Shown here: positions 23,489 to 35,478 of the stretch, in pieces
How positions within the stretch are numbered: the stretch's first letter is position 1
Layout: each line of letters starts with the position of its first letter
DNA from: Plasmopara viticola
Taxonomy: Eukaryota; Oomycota; Peronosporomycetes; Peronosporales; Peronosporaceae
Assembly (NCBI GenBank): GCA_001695595.3
Contig: MBPM02000017.1
Location: forward strand, 496,001 to 560,000
Direction of reading: 5' to 3'
DNA: 64,000 nucleotides
Program-made: the position numbers and the translations under genes
Notes under the pieces: generated by a model
The model's database searches: none
The model's input: the letters and a program-made list of their open reading frames with translations, nothing else
Told to the model about the DNA's origin: nothing

Positions 23489-23685
23489 ATTCAGACAAGA
23501 AATTGCTTAGTTGAATGCAAGAATCACATTTACGAACAGCGAGCACATACAAGCACAATCAAGCCTGTTTTTCATTGTTCTCACACACTATTACGTAGTA
23601 TATCGATAGTAAGAAAAACAGCGACGCTGCAATGACCACGTTCGTCCTTGAAACACGAACGCGAGCAAAGTATCCTAATCGAAAC

Positions 23686-24644
23686 CTACATTTTCTTAAT
23701 CACCACGTGGTTTCGCCAATACTCAACCGCTTTCATGTACTCTTTCCGATCAATAGGCACACCAGATCCACCTTGCTCCTTGCCAATAGCATTCCGCATC
23801 ATGGTAATGGGCTTCATGGGTAGTTCGTGGTCCACGTCTTGCGCCTTAATCGCTACAATACCCCACGGAGCATCGCCATGAGACGGATCGGCCGAGACAT
23901 GAATGGCTCGATTCTCCTTAATGATCTGCTCACGGCTGTATAGAATAATGTCCAAATACTCAGCAACTCGGGGGGTCACACTGTGGCTAGGAAACCAACG
24001 GGTGAGTCTGTCGCATCAAAAGCGCAAGAGTAGCTTAGTTCAGTATGCTTGCTTTCGTATTGGTCAACCAGTCGTAAACACGTACACGGGTAGTTCGTAT
24101 TCCGTGCGAGCTTCGTAATCCGACCTGACATTGTGAGCATTGGCCTGCGTGATGGGTACCATAGTGTGACGAGCGCCTGTAAAGTTCTTGATGAACAAGT
24201 GCTTGCAAAATGGCGCATAGCTATCGTCACAAATGGCCACGTCAACACTCACTCGTTCTTTCCATCACAATGCAATCAAACCGTACCCATCGACTAGCTT
24301 CTTGCCGTTGGCTTCGTAGATTTCATTGATCTTTTTGACAAACTCGTCCTTGTCGTAGTCGAAGCACGTGCCCGCGTACGTCTTGTCATCAAACTGTCGT
24401 CTGGCAAAACCGTCTGCGATAATTATTGAGGTATGACCATTACAACTACAAAAACTACAATAACGAATAAAAATCATGAAAGCGCACCGAGCACAATGTC
24501 ACCACACTTTGGCGATGACGCCTCCGAGGTCTCGCCCGCCGCCTTTTCTGCCTTGACCGTGGCGGCACCAAGCATGCTATAAAATCCGCGAGTCTGGAAG
24601 GTGCGTGTAGCTGCTGCCGTCGTTCGCACGTGCGCGAGCAGCAT
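23686..24644 (-). CDS. DUF3228-family protein, probably mitochondrial
   Basis: Four exons (24488-24644, 24287-24413, 24086-24220, 23686-24007) give 246 residues with all introns GT-AG and in frame. The N-terminus MLLAHVRTTAAATRTFQTRG is Arg-rich without acids and looks like a mitochondrial presequence. The core carries motifs I recall from DUF3228: FARRQFDDKTYAGTCF, VDGYAPFCKHLF, ELPVLTRWFPS, EYLDIILYSREQ, PWGIVAIKAQD and PITMMRNAIGKEQGGSGVP. These proteins occur in plants, algae and protists and have no established activity. The start lies 732 bases from the divergent GH30 start, with a retroelement between them. Confidence 0.8.
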
Positions 24645-25375
24645 GTTAGCGATTCTGAACGGCTGGATGGAGAATAAGGAAGCAGGCAGACCTGGGAGTA
24701 GTGGGGGATCTCCGGAGAATGAAGTGCTGCCTCACATTAATGCGTGTGATTACTGGTGCTTTGATTGGCTATTCTTTTGACCAATCTCTACAGAGAGAGA
24801 AGAACATCAGGAAAATTGTTAGGAAAATTTCCTTTGGAAATATCATTGACAAGGCTTATGAAAGCTTGGAAAAGGTTGGGGTGACGCCCTCCTTCCAAGC
24901 GCGGGGGCTAAATGCTCGCGCGCTTCGGGCAGGTGCTCTCGGGCATCTGCAGGTCTCTAACGAGTCTCACCCTCGACGCGACGGTCTCAAGCACCGGGCG
25001 CCACCTGGGCTCTTACCAAGTCAGAGATAAACAAAATAATGGAAGACCCTCACGACCTCGGTGCTGGCTGCACTGCCCGCCGATCGAGACTCGACGTATG
25101 CGGACACCACTCTATGCCGTGGACTAGCCAGACTGAGCCTAGCACGTGCATAACTTGGCAACGCGATAACGCAATACATTACATTTCATTAAGGCTTATG
25201 TAACATCTGTGTGCATCTCATGTGCATTTACATTATCAATTCCAAACTCCCTGTTCATACCGATTGCTATCATATATAAACATTGTGTGACTCGTATCTT
25301 CCAGCTGCTATCGTACGTCAGCCAAAAAGATCTCAAAAAAACTCACTAAAGAATCGCTGAGTCCCCCTCGCAGTA
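24645..25375. promoter_or_regulatory. Shared upstream region of two divergent genes, split by a retroelement
   Basis: The DUF3228 gene reads away to the left and the GH30 gene to the right. About 206 bases remain on the left of the insertion and 175 on the right, so each promoter now has a short private segment. No named promoter element could be assigned. Confidence 0.5.
24861..25190 (+). mobile_element. SINE-like retroelement, copy 3 (sense)
   Basis: The head GGAAAAGGTTGGGGTGACG begins at 24868 and the degenerate ATACA-type tail runs to about 25190. A 10-base duplication AAGGCTTATG flanks it at 24851-24860 and 25191-25200. It differs from the other copies by a few substitutions and a small deletion near 24990 that shifts the long open frame. 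It sits between the start codons of two divergent genes. Confidence 0.87.
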
Positions 25376-27406
25376 ATGACGGCCGAGTCGACAGCCTATG
25401 GCACTAGCTCCCTCGCAAGCGACGAGCGTCTAAGCGCCCGCGCGACGCGTAGACGCACAATTATCCGATGGAGCCTCGTCGGGCTCGGAGTCTGTGGCGT
25501 CTGTGTAGTCTTGACGATCTTTGGATTTAAGGGTAAACCGGAAAACGCTGTAGTAACGCCTTTCAAGACGAAGGCTCTCGGACCAGCGTTGAACTCGGAA
25601 GTCGCGTGCGTTCAGAGCTCGTACGTGGCCAACAAGACGAACATGATGGAGCCCATTGCTGGGTTAAAGTGGACTCACGGCGCACAGGCGGGTGCAACGT
25701 CGTTTATCCTCGTGGACTTTGACTTGCAGTTTCAAACGATTATGGGCTTTGGAGGAGCCTTTACAGAAGCTGCAGCTTTGCAGTTTAGTAAATTGTCCAA
25801 GGAGAAACAAGATGAAGTGTTGACGCTTTACTTTGATCGAGATCATGGCAGTGCGTACACTTTTGGTCGTGTGCCCATGGGATCGTGTGACTTTTCGATG
25901 CGTTTATACACTTTTGACAACGTGGTCAATGATACGGATCTTGTCCACTTTGATAACGACGTGACGCATGATCAAAAGATGCTTATCCCCTTTATCAAGC
26001 GTGCGCTCGAACGGCAGCCCAATTTAAAGCTTTTCCTAGCGCCATGGAGTCCTCCAGCTTGGATGAAGCGTGCGCTGCCTGATGAAAAGCCTAGTATGTT
26101 AAACTCGGTGAAACCTATTGGCCTTGTCGACAAGTATCGTGCGACATGGGCGTTATACTTTTCCAAGTACATTACGGCTTATAAGAAGCAAGGCATTGAC
26201 TTTTGGGGTCTGACGCCTCAAAACGAACCACAAGCTGAAGTACCGTGGGAATCGTGCATGTACACGGCTGAGTATCAGGCTGAATTTATCGGAAACTTCC
26301 TGGGTCCAGTGCTCAAACGTGACCATCCAGACCTTGTGCTCATGATCTATGATCACAACCGCGGCAGCGTCCGCCAATGGGCCGACACGATCTACAAACA
26401 TTCAACGGCGGCGCAATACGTTGATGGGATGGCTTTCCACTGGTATGACAATGAACGCTACATGGATGGTGTCGAATACCACGAGCGCTTGAATGACACG
26501 CACTTTATTGACCCCGATCGCTTCATGTTGGCTACCGAGAGCTGCAATTGTCCTGACATTGGTCACGGGGATCTCGCATGGTTTCGAGCAATGCGTTATG
26601 GACACGACATCATGACTGACTTGAATAATTACGTAGCTGGTTGGGTGGACTGGAACCTTATTCTTGACCACGACGGTGGACCCAACCACTTGGCAAACAA
26701 TTGTGACGCTCCGTTAGTCATGACAGAAGACGGACAAAACTTTTACATTCAACCCATGTACTACTTCATTCAGCACTTTTCCAAGTACATTCCGGTCGGT
26801 TCACGCCGTGTGAAGACGCGCGTAGCAGCTCGTTTTGCAAAACCCGGTGAGCCACAATTGTATGTTGACTACCCGTCCATGCTAGCGGCGTGTGATGGCA
26901 GTTCTCGACAGAAGTGGCGTCCAACGGACGATGGAAAGCTGGGAGTCACCGGCACTAGCTTCTGTTTTGATCTTAAGGAAATTCCGTGGCAAGGACATCA
27001 AGGTCTATTGGTGGACTGCCGGTACACACAACAGCACTGGACGTACGAAGCGGACACTAGTCGCATTCGGATGGGGGACTACTGTATCTCGTTAAATCAC
27101 GGTTCTACTGAAGACGGTGTGCGCATCAGCACGGATTTGTGTGAGAAAGACGTCGTGCCACATCAACAGTGGAAATTTAACGCGAAAGACGGCACGATGC
27201 GGTCGCTTGCGTCCACGACAGACCAGTGTGTAACCGCAGGCTATGCCTTTGTGCAAGCGAGTGCCTTTGTGACACCGAAAGATCACAAAGTCCTCGTGGT
27301 GTTGAATGAAAATACAGAACCTGCGACTTTCGAGCTTCAAGTTGGTGGTGTGGCGATGGAGACAACTGTACCGGCCGGAGCCATTCGAACCTTTACGTGG
27401 GAGTAA
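25376..27406 (+). CDS. GH30 glucosylceramidase, membrane-anchored, with inserted ricin-type lectin block
   Basis: A single exon of 676 residues. A Ser/Arg-rich cytoplasmic head of about 28 residues precedes one hydrophobic segment (about 31-49, LVGLGVCGVCVVLTIF), predicting a type II membrane protein. The GH30 barrel follows: FGGAFTEAAALQF, LAPWSPPAWMK, the acid/base Glu in GLTPQNEPQ and the nucleophile Glu in LATESCNC. Such enzymes remove glucose from glucosylceramide or related beta-glucosides. At about residues 500-625 there are QxW-type repeats (SRQKW, TQQHW, HQQWKF) with paired Cys, typical of ricin-type beta-trefoil lectins. The final 50 residues (VQASAFVTPKDHKVLVV, ending TVPAGAIRTFTWE) are the normal last strands of the GH30 beta-sandwich, so the lectin appears inserted before them. 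Substrate is inferred. Confidence 0.9.
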   Translation: MTAESTAYGTSSLASDERLSARATRRRTIIRWSLVGLGVCGVCVVLTIFGFKGKPENAVVTPFKTKALGPALNSEVACVQSSYVANKTNMMEPIAGLKWTHGAQAGATSFILVDFDLQFQTIMGFGGAFTEAAALQFSKLSKEKQDEVLTLYFDRDHGSAYTFGRVPMGSCDFSMRLYTFDNVVNDTDLVHFDNDVTHDQKMLIPFIKRALERQPNLKLFLAPWSPPAWMKRALPDEKPSMLNSVKPIGLVDKYRATWALYFSKYITAYKKQGIDFWGLTPQNEPQAEVPWESCMYTAEYQAEFIGNFLGPVLKRDHPDLVLMIYDHNRGSVRQWADTIYKHSTAAQYVDGMAFHWYDNERYMDGVEYHERLNDTHFIDPDRFMLATESCNCPDIGHGDLAWFRAMRYGHDIMTDLNNYVAGWVDWNLILDHDGGPNHLANNCDAPLVMTEDGQNFYIQPMYYFIQHFSKYIPVGSRRVKTRVAARFAKPGEPQLYVDYPSMLAACDGSSRQKWRPTDDGKLGVTGTSFCFDLKEIPWQGHQGLLVDCRYTQQHWTYEADTSRIRMGDYCISLNHGSTEDGVRISTDLCEKDVVPHQQWKFNAKDGTMRSLASTTDQCVTAGYAFVQASAFVTPKDHKVLVVLNENTEPATFELQVGGVAMETTVPAGAIRTFTWE

Positions 27407-30400
27407 AAAATTCAAGTACCAACGTGAGGGTGTAGATGTAAGAAAAGCCGAAACAGAAAAAGGTAAAGAGACGGAGAAGGGTGCATAAATTGAATAAAGG
27501 CAGTCAATGAGCCATCATTTTGGCTAAAATTCAACTGCTTCGCTCTATTAAAGGATAAATCCCATTCGATCAAATAGATTCACTTCATTCCGGCATTCAT
27601 GCCTAGTATTAGCACTCGTGATCGTCGAAAGCACGATCTTATAATTGATGCTCTGCATCTCTAGCGGTTTTCAAGTCCCTTTTAATTCCAATGAATACAT
27701 GATACGAAAAAACTTATAAGTTTCGTCATTCTTCGTTACAATTCCTAATTGATAAATCTCGCTCACAGCTTGGGAGCGGGCGTTCGTCAAGGAGGTATGC
27801 TATTTCCATATCGTTTCATCCTGCTTTTAGAGCCCCTTTCATGTTATCTTCGATTCATTAATAAAAATGTTTGAATCCAGAACAGTGCTCATCACGTTAT
27901 CAGCTTTGGTGGTGATGTTACTGGCATTGTCAACGATCCTCCCACGCCCTATTATTTTCGTCCGGGTTAAACAATTTTGCACTGCATATAACAGTAATAC
28001 TTTCAATTCGTCCCAAGACATCGGCCGACTCCGGCTAAATACACAATTTACGCAACGTCGGACCTCGAGTTTTAAACAACGGAGAGCACACTACGCTTCT
28101 GGGTACTTTTGTGGGATCTAAGTGCCGGCCAAGATTACAGCTTAAGTGGCTGCTCCTCCGATTTCAAGGCTCTCCGTGGCTTGGCGTTGGAGAGCTCGTA
28201 CGTTACGAGGTCGAGTTCTGTCATCAAAAACAATTTATCAGTCTATATTGTGGCATTTCTTGAGCTCGCGAATGGTTTCCAAGGAGGGGTTCGAACTTTT
28301 TGATCCTATCATTATATATTTTTGAAAAAACACCCCATCATCAATGACAAAGAACCTTATTGTTTGAAGCCAATTTGCCAGCAAGTGGCACTCCCTGTAT
28401 ACCACTACTGGGACTAAGATTTTCAAACTATTTCAAGATCGGTTGAGCTGCTTCAGGTCAATTAAATTTGTCAGCTTACCTGGCACTGAAGAGAAAGAGT
28501 CGTTTCTCCCCCTAAATGATTGATTCCTGCACAAGCTGCCTTTGACTTTGTTCTTCAAAGTCAAGGCATTGGCTTAGACTTTTGTACATACCGCTTCAAA
28601 CATCGACTACTACATCTCGCTGAACTGGTGCACCAAGCTATTGGCAACGCGCGCTTTTTCTATGAAATACTAAAATTATGGCTAAGCTTGTAAACACCAA
28701 TTCAGTCTTTGCTAAGCTAAATTGGCCTATCTAGTACAATACCTTCCTACGCTTTACATTTCGACGAAAAAGCCCGGTATTGCTTCATCGTTAAGATTGC
28801 CAGTATTAATTCCGTCCCGGAATTATACGAGTTTCTACCTTTTGCAGGTGTTTTGGTTGAATGCCTGACACCTTAACGCTTCGAAAAGCTTAATCTGGGT
28901 CCTCCATTCGATCGGCTCGCTCTCTTACTCGAGTGGTTGAGAGCCTGGCGCCGAATTTAAAGTACCTGCTTACTATGGCGCGTTTTCTTTCTACCCGGCT
29001 TCCCCGGCAACCATGCATTCCGCTTTCCATATATGGAAATTTGACGTGTACGACGTGATCCATGCAACCAACGATTTGATTCGCCGCCTTCTTCACGCGA
29101 ATTGACCTCCCCAACTTCCATTACAGTCGGTGGAAAGTGACAATTCCGCGCTGCTCATTAAATGCTGGTATACACAACGACGGCTTAAGCGTGATATCTC
29201 CCCATCTTTCAGATTTTCTGTTCGGACTTCAACAAAATGGATTGCAATTCCACCATGGCATACTTGAGACATAAATTGCGTTCATGGCTGTTTTGAACCT
29301 GAAACTTCTAACCATTTACTATGCGATTTTTAGACAGCAAAACGTCTTTGGCGGCTATTCCTTTCCCCGATCGAATGAATCTTTGCTATCAACATTCGCT
29401 GGGAACACCCGCTATTTTTGTCGGCTTAACTGTGCCAATTTATTGCCCAGCATAATTTTTGCACAAATCTGCCTTTTTGAATTTCACACATTCTTTATGC
29501 TGACTTTTCCGGCATTATGGATAAATCGTAACAAAGCAACATACGATGGGCCCTGTCTCCAATTTATGGGCGTTTTTCGGCAGTGCTTAACAATATAACG
29601 CCTTAATCTACAGCGGCTCTTCAATGTTTTTACGCGCTCACGATTTGCAAACTCGCACCGGTACAAGTTTCAGCTGAAATTATCTAAATATGAATGAATT
29701 CGGTACTTTCTGAAATACCATTTATCATGTTCAGTGGCGCCTTAATTTTATGTTCATTATACTCGGTCTTAGTGTATTCAAGCACTTCACTATTGGTTTT
29801 GTACACAATCTTTCCGATATCGGAAAAGCGAAACAAGTCATTTATACTTCGCGCGGATGTGAAGTTATTACTGTTTGCGAGGATCGCTCTAATTGACGAT
29901 TTTACACTTCTTCACGGTTCACACTTTAGAGCTTTATAAGCTCTACGTACTTTTGCGTGCTTTACGCTTTTAACGCCCTTAACACTTTATAAGCTGTATA
30001 TAACTGCTACGTTCTTTCAATCTATACAAACGCTACCACACTGTTACGCTTTATGAGTTTTATAAGCTTCATTTGCGATACGTACCTGTTATCGTTCGCG
30101 TTCGGCGGGCTTTCTACGCTTTATTGCGTCATAAGGATTTTATTTTTAATTGAATTGTAGAACCAGCTCTAATACTTTCCTTGCGCGGCCGCAAAAGATT
30201 ACTTATATTTTGGGGTAATCATTTTCACAATACATGCATGTCATCTATCGAGACCGGTGGGAGCACTTAGCTGTCGACTACTGCGCTTTCAAGTCATCAC
30301 AAATCCATACCGACTTCTTCTACCAAAATGCAGTGTTAAAATCTAAAAAACCTTTGTCTTCGTTTTCACCAATCGAGATCGAGTGTTGCCAGGAGATAGC

Positions 30401-33346
30401 TCCGTTTGGCTAAAGGAAAAAGCCTTTTCACGCAAAGAGTGGAGCCACGTAAATTGGTCAGTGTAAACGGCTTCCCACTAAGCAGAATGATTTGATTTAA
30501 TACCACCAAAGTGATGTCAAAATAAGCGCTCGCGCCTAAAAATACGTGATGATAGTTCAAGTAAGACCAGCTCTGTGACTGGTACAGCATCTTCCCCGCA
30601 CATCAACATGTTGGTGTAAAATATTTTTCCATCTTACTTCAAAAACGCTCTCCACAAAATTCCGGACTTACGCTTCCGCTTTCACTTACTTCAAAAATTT
30701 ATGCAAGACTCAAATACACTTCAGAGTAAACTCAATTATCTTCTAGCTCATCTGGTCAAGATTAGCGTAAAATGACACGTATTTTAACCACAAATTTTTA
30801 GTCTACTTGATGCCGATCCGGTTCTGTGCGACCTTAAGTAAAGTATTTGGACGAAGAAAAACGTTTTATGCGTAAGCATAGCTAATAGACACTGTTGTGT
30901 TTTGATGACAAGAGATGTTTCGAATCGATGGATACAGAAGCATTACGGTTGGGTATGGGGAAAAGTGGCTGATAAAGAAGCAGCGATAGATTCTAACTTA
31001 ATTATTTCATGTGTCACGTGAAAAGTTGTAAAAAACTTTCTGCATTAACACATTGCACAGGGTAACTAAGTTTTGCTAACAGCACAGGCTGCCAAACACG
31101 CAGAAGATAGCGATCTTTTTGTGGTAGTATATTTTAACAAAAGATAGCATTACCAACTGCAGATTTCGAAGTTTTGCAAGCGTGTAAATTAGTTAGCCAC
31201 AGTGAGTAACACATGAGCAACATATATATTACTAATGGCAGGTAGCATATGAGAACGGGGTTGCGGTACAAAACTGTTTTGTTGATTCTCGCGATCAACA
31301 ATAGAGCCTAATTCACAGTTTAAATTGATAACTTAACTGGTTGACTAGCCACGATAGTTGCGCTTCAATTAAAAACACTGCCAATTGAGTCGGAGCTGCA
31401 GATTTCGGAGGACAGGTAGCAGCGGTAACGATGGAAAGCACGCGTCCAAGCAATGTCGTGTTGTGGATGTCGACATAAAATCATCATATCCTCCTGTATT
31501 ATCGGCTTCTCCGCTAGCAAATCTAGGTAAGAAACACGCACAATCTTTAAAGCTGGAGAGCAAAGAGCTAAAAGCGGGAAGTATTATAATGAAGATGTCT
31601 CGATCGATAAAGTCTCCTCTTGGGGACATAGATGCACTCTCGTTTCCAGCTAAGACATCTTTGACTAGCCTTATCAACAGCGCTTCGTCTAGACGCAAAG
31701 CTCTTAGGTCCGGAATACACTCTCCCAAACATATACCTCAAGGCGGTGTCCAGAGATTTAACATCGAAGGTTTCACCGAAAAGAAAAGTGAGAAGGCAAA
31801 CAGTGCTAGTCACCCGACAATGGGCTTTGCTACGAAACGGGAATGGGCTTAATGATGTCTTCCTTGATAGAAAGGTAAAGAATAACGTGAGCATCAGTCA
31901 AAACCATAAGGAATTTTTATCCGACCTAGGCAGAAAAAGGCTTGCAGCAAGCTGAGTAGTGCAGTGGTATCTGCTCAAACATTGATCCCATTCAAGTATG
32001 TGATGCATAATCAAATCTAAAGACATTTGCTGTATGACGTACTGTTGGCTGGCGGCTTAAATCAAATCCAAAGGAGGTGGTGATACGCATTATGGTATTT
32101 TATGGTAGTGGCTAGAGGTGTCACAAGGGTTATCGGATGCCCCATCGACGATTAACCGTCCTGTCACATAATCACGTCGATTAGTGCGAGGCTTTGCTTT
32201 AACATATTTTGCTTCATATGTATGGGTCGGTTACTATTCAGCTACTTCTTTCGCGCATCGTATTTAAAGGTATAATCGCCAGAAATCCCGATATGTGAGA
32301 GTGCTGGTGCAACTATTATTTAATGAGAGCCTGGAGCTGTTGTGTTTGTGGGCATATTTGCTCTCTTCTACAGTATACAATTGCGATAAGGAAATGAGAA
32401 ATTGGATGCCTTTTACGTGATGGCAGGTCTATCTGGCTAGTCAACTACCTTTAAAGCCAAATCGAACAAATTTTTGACATCCACTTCATCACTATTACAA
32501 GCAATTAGCCCAATAATCTCTTAATCAGGTTGCCTGGTAAATGTACTTCTAGTCTACCTATTCTCCACACAGCTAAAATTCATTAAACTGAACCATTTTT
32601 GCAAAATAACCTAATAACAAGATGATGCGGTATGTCAACTTATTAAGGCCTCAGGTAGCAACATAAACATCGCATAATTTTGGCAACTGCAACGTAGACA
32701 AGCACGAGGCAAAAAGCGTTTCTGGCTTCTTTTAAAGTACTTTACTGTTGTATTCTCTCAAAATGGATGTGTATGGCATAAGAGGACGGATGAGGGAGTA
32801 AACTAAACGATGAGTAATACGTTGCACGAAAGATAAGGTGCTTGAACCCCTTTTTTTCAATTTGTGGGTGAAAATTTAGACCTCGATATTGGAGTCTGCA
32901 TCTTCTGGGACTGATTATCTTCTAAAATCGATGTCATTTGTCATGACTTATACCTAAATGCACTTACGCACGGTGCAATTTAGACCCTTTCATATCTTAT
33001 AAAGAATGGCGTTCCCTCTCATACTGCCTATTCAAGAACTAGGCAAATAATAAAAAAAGGAATAACATTTGCTTTGATGAACGGGGTAAATACGAACGTC
33101 AAGATGCGGGATTAAATATTGTTGCTCACCGAAACTTATAAGTTGTGACTGAGCCACCTCTATAATTTTTGCTTTGAGTTTGGAAAGAAAGGTAGTATGT
33201 ACCAAAAAACTCAATCAATTATGATGATATATTATCATTAAATTTCACGATTTACCATATCGAGCAAAGACAACGGATATGGCAAAACCAACTTGTCATG
33301 CTATAGTCTAGTGTCTCGATCTCAATAAAATATTAAATGGAGATAG
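27407..33346. other. Gene desert
   Basis: About 6 kb of AT-rich DNA with no supported gene apart from one weak open frame near 31574. Several short frames on the minus strand (27839-28021, 28238-28426, 28890-29114) look like fragments of an old transposon, but no catalytic motif could be identified. Around 29930-30140 the sequence TACGCTTT or TTATAAGC recurs irregularly. Confidence 0.4.
31574..31852 (+). CDS. Weak hypothetical open frame
   Basis: A frame open from about 31385 has its first plausible ATG near 31589 (MKMSRSIKSPLG) and ends at 31852. The product is Ser/Lys-rich, without hydrophobic segments or a recognised domain. The residue mix looks more protein-like than other frames in this desert, but there is no splice partner, no homology I can recall and no promoter evidence. 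It may well be chance. Confidence 0.2.
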   Translation, partial: AGSIIMKMSRSIKSPLGDIDALSFPAKTSLTSLINSASSRRKALRSGIHSPKHIPQGGVQRFNIEGFTEKKSEKANSASHPTMGFATKREWA

Positions 33347-34861
33347 TCAGTAGCTTTGAATCTTAGCTTGGTCGTAAATATGTTGCACCGGCTTCGTCGA
33401 CACACCACTTGGGGCAGAGTCCACTACATGCGCAGCCTCAAAGAGTTGTATAAGCCGCTCAAGCTGCTGCTGTTGCTGCTGGAAGCGGGTTTCCAGGCGG
33501 CGCTAGTCAAAAGAAAGAAAAGATATGCAAAGCACAAAAGTTAATTTATTCATCGGTAGTGCAGACTGTTATATGGTGCAAATCACCTGTCCTGCCATTA
33601 TGGTCTCAATCTTCTGATACATATTCTCGTTTCGCGCCGCAGTCGCAGTTTGCAACCTCGACGGACTGTTAGTCGATGCCACAGATAACGGCATGTGAAC
33701 ATGACCAGAGGCTGTGTTCTCGTCGTCGCTACAGGTATCCACGAACGGAAGCTTATTGTTATTGTTAAATTTTCCATCGCCCGCAGCCAAGCGATACATT
33801 TCAGCCTCCTCCTTCCGCTGTTTCTCCAGCATGACCTCAATAAACCCACTCCCCAAAACCGCACCAGGTATTGTAAACAATATAATGCCCCAAAAAGCGA
33901 GCGAGGCTGCCACCACGCGACCCAAGCCCGTGACGGGCACAATGTCGCCGTAGCCAAGCGACGTGATCGTCTCGACGGACCACCACACACACACACTAAA
34001 GCTTGAAAATGTACTCGGCTGCGCTACGTGCTCGATAAAGAAGATGAGCAACGACGACGTGAGTACAACTACCGCCGTAAGGTACGACACGACCAAGAAC
34101 TCTTCCTTTTTGCGCGCAAATATCACTTGTAAATTCTTCATCGCATTGTACATGCGCTCTAGTCGTAAAAACGACACGACCCGAAGGAGTCGGAGACTTC
34201 GTAACGTTAACCCTCCATGATTGTGTGTGCTGTCATGGAAAAGAGACCAAGGTTAACGACAAAAGTGATGGTTTCACCATAGAAATTAACGCACTCCAAC
34301 TTCAAACCAAGCTCCAAATAGAACGGAATCAATGACAAAAGATCAATGAGTGATAATGGTCGCGTCATCCACTTTAATCTACATTCTCAACAGTCGTTAG
34401 CCACTGATAGACCGACCTCTCAAAGCTTCGTACCGTCCATAGATCGGTCCTTTGCCAAATCGATCGTCCTCGACGCACGACCATAGTCGCAGCATGTACT
34501 CAATGGAAAAGATGATCGTGGACACCAGCAAGAAAATGTTCATCCAATCGTTGCCCTGTGGTGGGCTCGAAGAGGATGTCGTTGGGGCATCAAGCATGAC
34601 AGTCGATTCGGACACAGCCACTACCACGTTCAGGAGAATAAGGATCAAGACGCTAAGTTCTAACATATAAGACGCAAGTTGCAGCCCGTAGCTGTGCTGG
34701 AGCGATGAGCGAAAACGTAGGACAGTCCAAATGTCTTGGCGTAGTGTCGTGTGAATTCTACGGTTTAAGCTGTAGCGACGCCATCGCGACGGCGACGATG
34801 TAGACAGCAGCGTTGACTGTTCCGTGTATGAGCAGCTTTGTTGCATTGGGAATTCCTCCAT
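33347..34861 (-). CDS. Voltage-gated potassium channel, six-transmembrane type
   Basis: Four exons (34413-34861, 34278-34378, 33587-34212, 33347-33502) give 443 residues with frame kept. S1 is near LELSVLILILLNVVVAV, S2 near FLLVSTIIFSIEYMLRLW, and S3 near SLIDLLSLIPFYLEL. S4 carries spaced arginines (TLRSLRLLRVVSFLRLERM), split from S3 by an intron. S5 is FLVVSYLTAVVVLTSSLLIFF. The pore helix WWSVETITSLGYGD ends in a K+ selectivity filter with Ser-Leu in place of the common Thr-Val. S6 is near LAFWGIILFTIPGAVLGSG. No N-terminal tetramerisation (T1) domain is seen. The tail ends with a Gln run inside a predicted helix (RFQQQQQQLERLIQLFE), which could be a coiled coil for assembly. The channel passes K+ on depolarisation. 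Confidence 0.88.
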
Positions 34862-35478
34862 AATGGGTTGCGCGGTGCTACTTGCAGTGCCTCAAGTTTG
34901 ATGGTTTCTCTACATTGGCATTACCGTGAAGAAAAACAATCAGCCGTTACAATAGTCAAAACTCCATCTTCATGACTAAAAACTTTACTGCATTTTCCTA
35001 CTTTTCTAATACTTCATAAAACCCTCAATCATGCAGCAATGTGTTTTATTTTTCGTCGATCCACAAGGATACACAGCGCATGGCTGTTGAACTCAAATTC
35101 AACTGTTTAATCGTGCAACTTATCCATCTCCAACCAAGAAAAACTTCATAGTGTCAATGCCTTGCGTATTCTTGACGGTTGTATTTATCGTAAAATTTAA
35201 AATTGCATGGTACTAAAACTTTTTATCGGGCGTTACTACCGATCACCTCCTAATGGGTGGACCTTTGCCATTCGTTTCATCGATGTGATATGGGACAAAT
35301 AGCGATTGCGAATACAGTCAATCGATTGCTGTGAGCACAAATATCTCCCTGAGAATTGATGATAAAAAAAAGAATTAAAGCCTTCGAGAAACAGTTTTTG
35401 TGTTTTCAATCTTTCTACGATAAACTTTTTCTAATGGATTTATAGCGATCTTCTTTATGGCATATACACCTACAGCTT
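34862..35478. other. Upstream region of the K+ channel gene
   Basis: AT-rich sequence between the channel start codon and the fourth retroelement copy. I see no gene or named motif in it. Confidence 0.4.

Noticed and set aside
28890..29114. Possible transposase fragment on the minus strand
   Set aside because: An Asp-containing stretch hints at a DDE enzyme, but no spaced catalytic triad or terminal inverted repeat was found.
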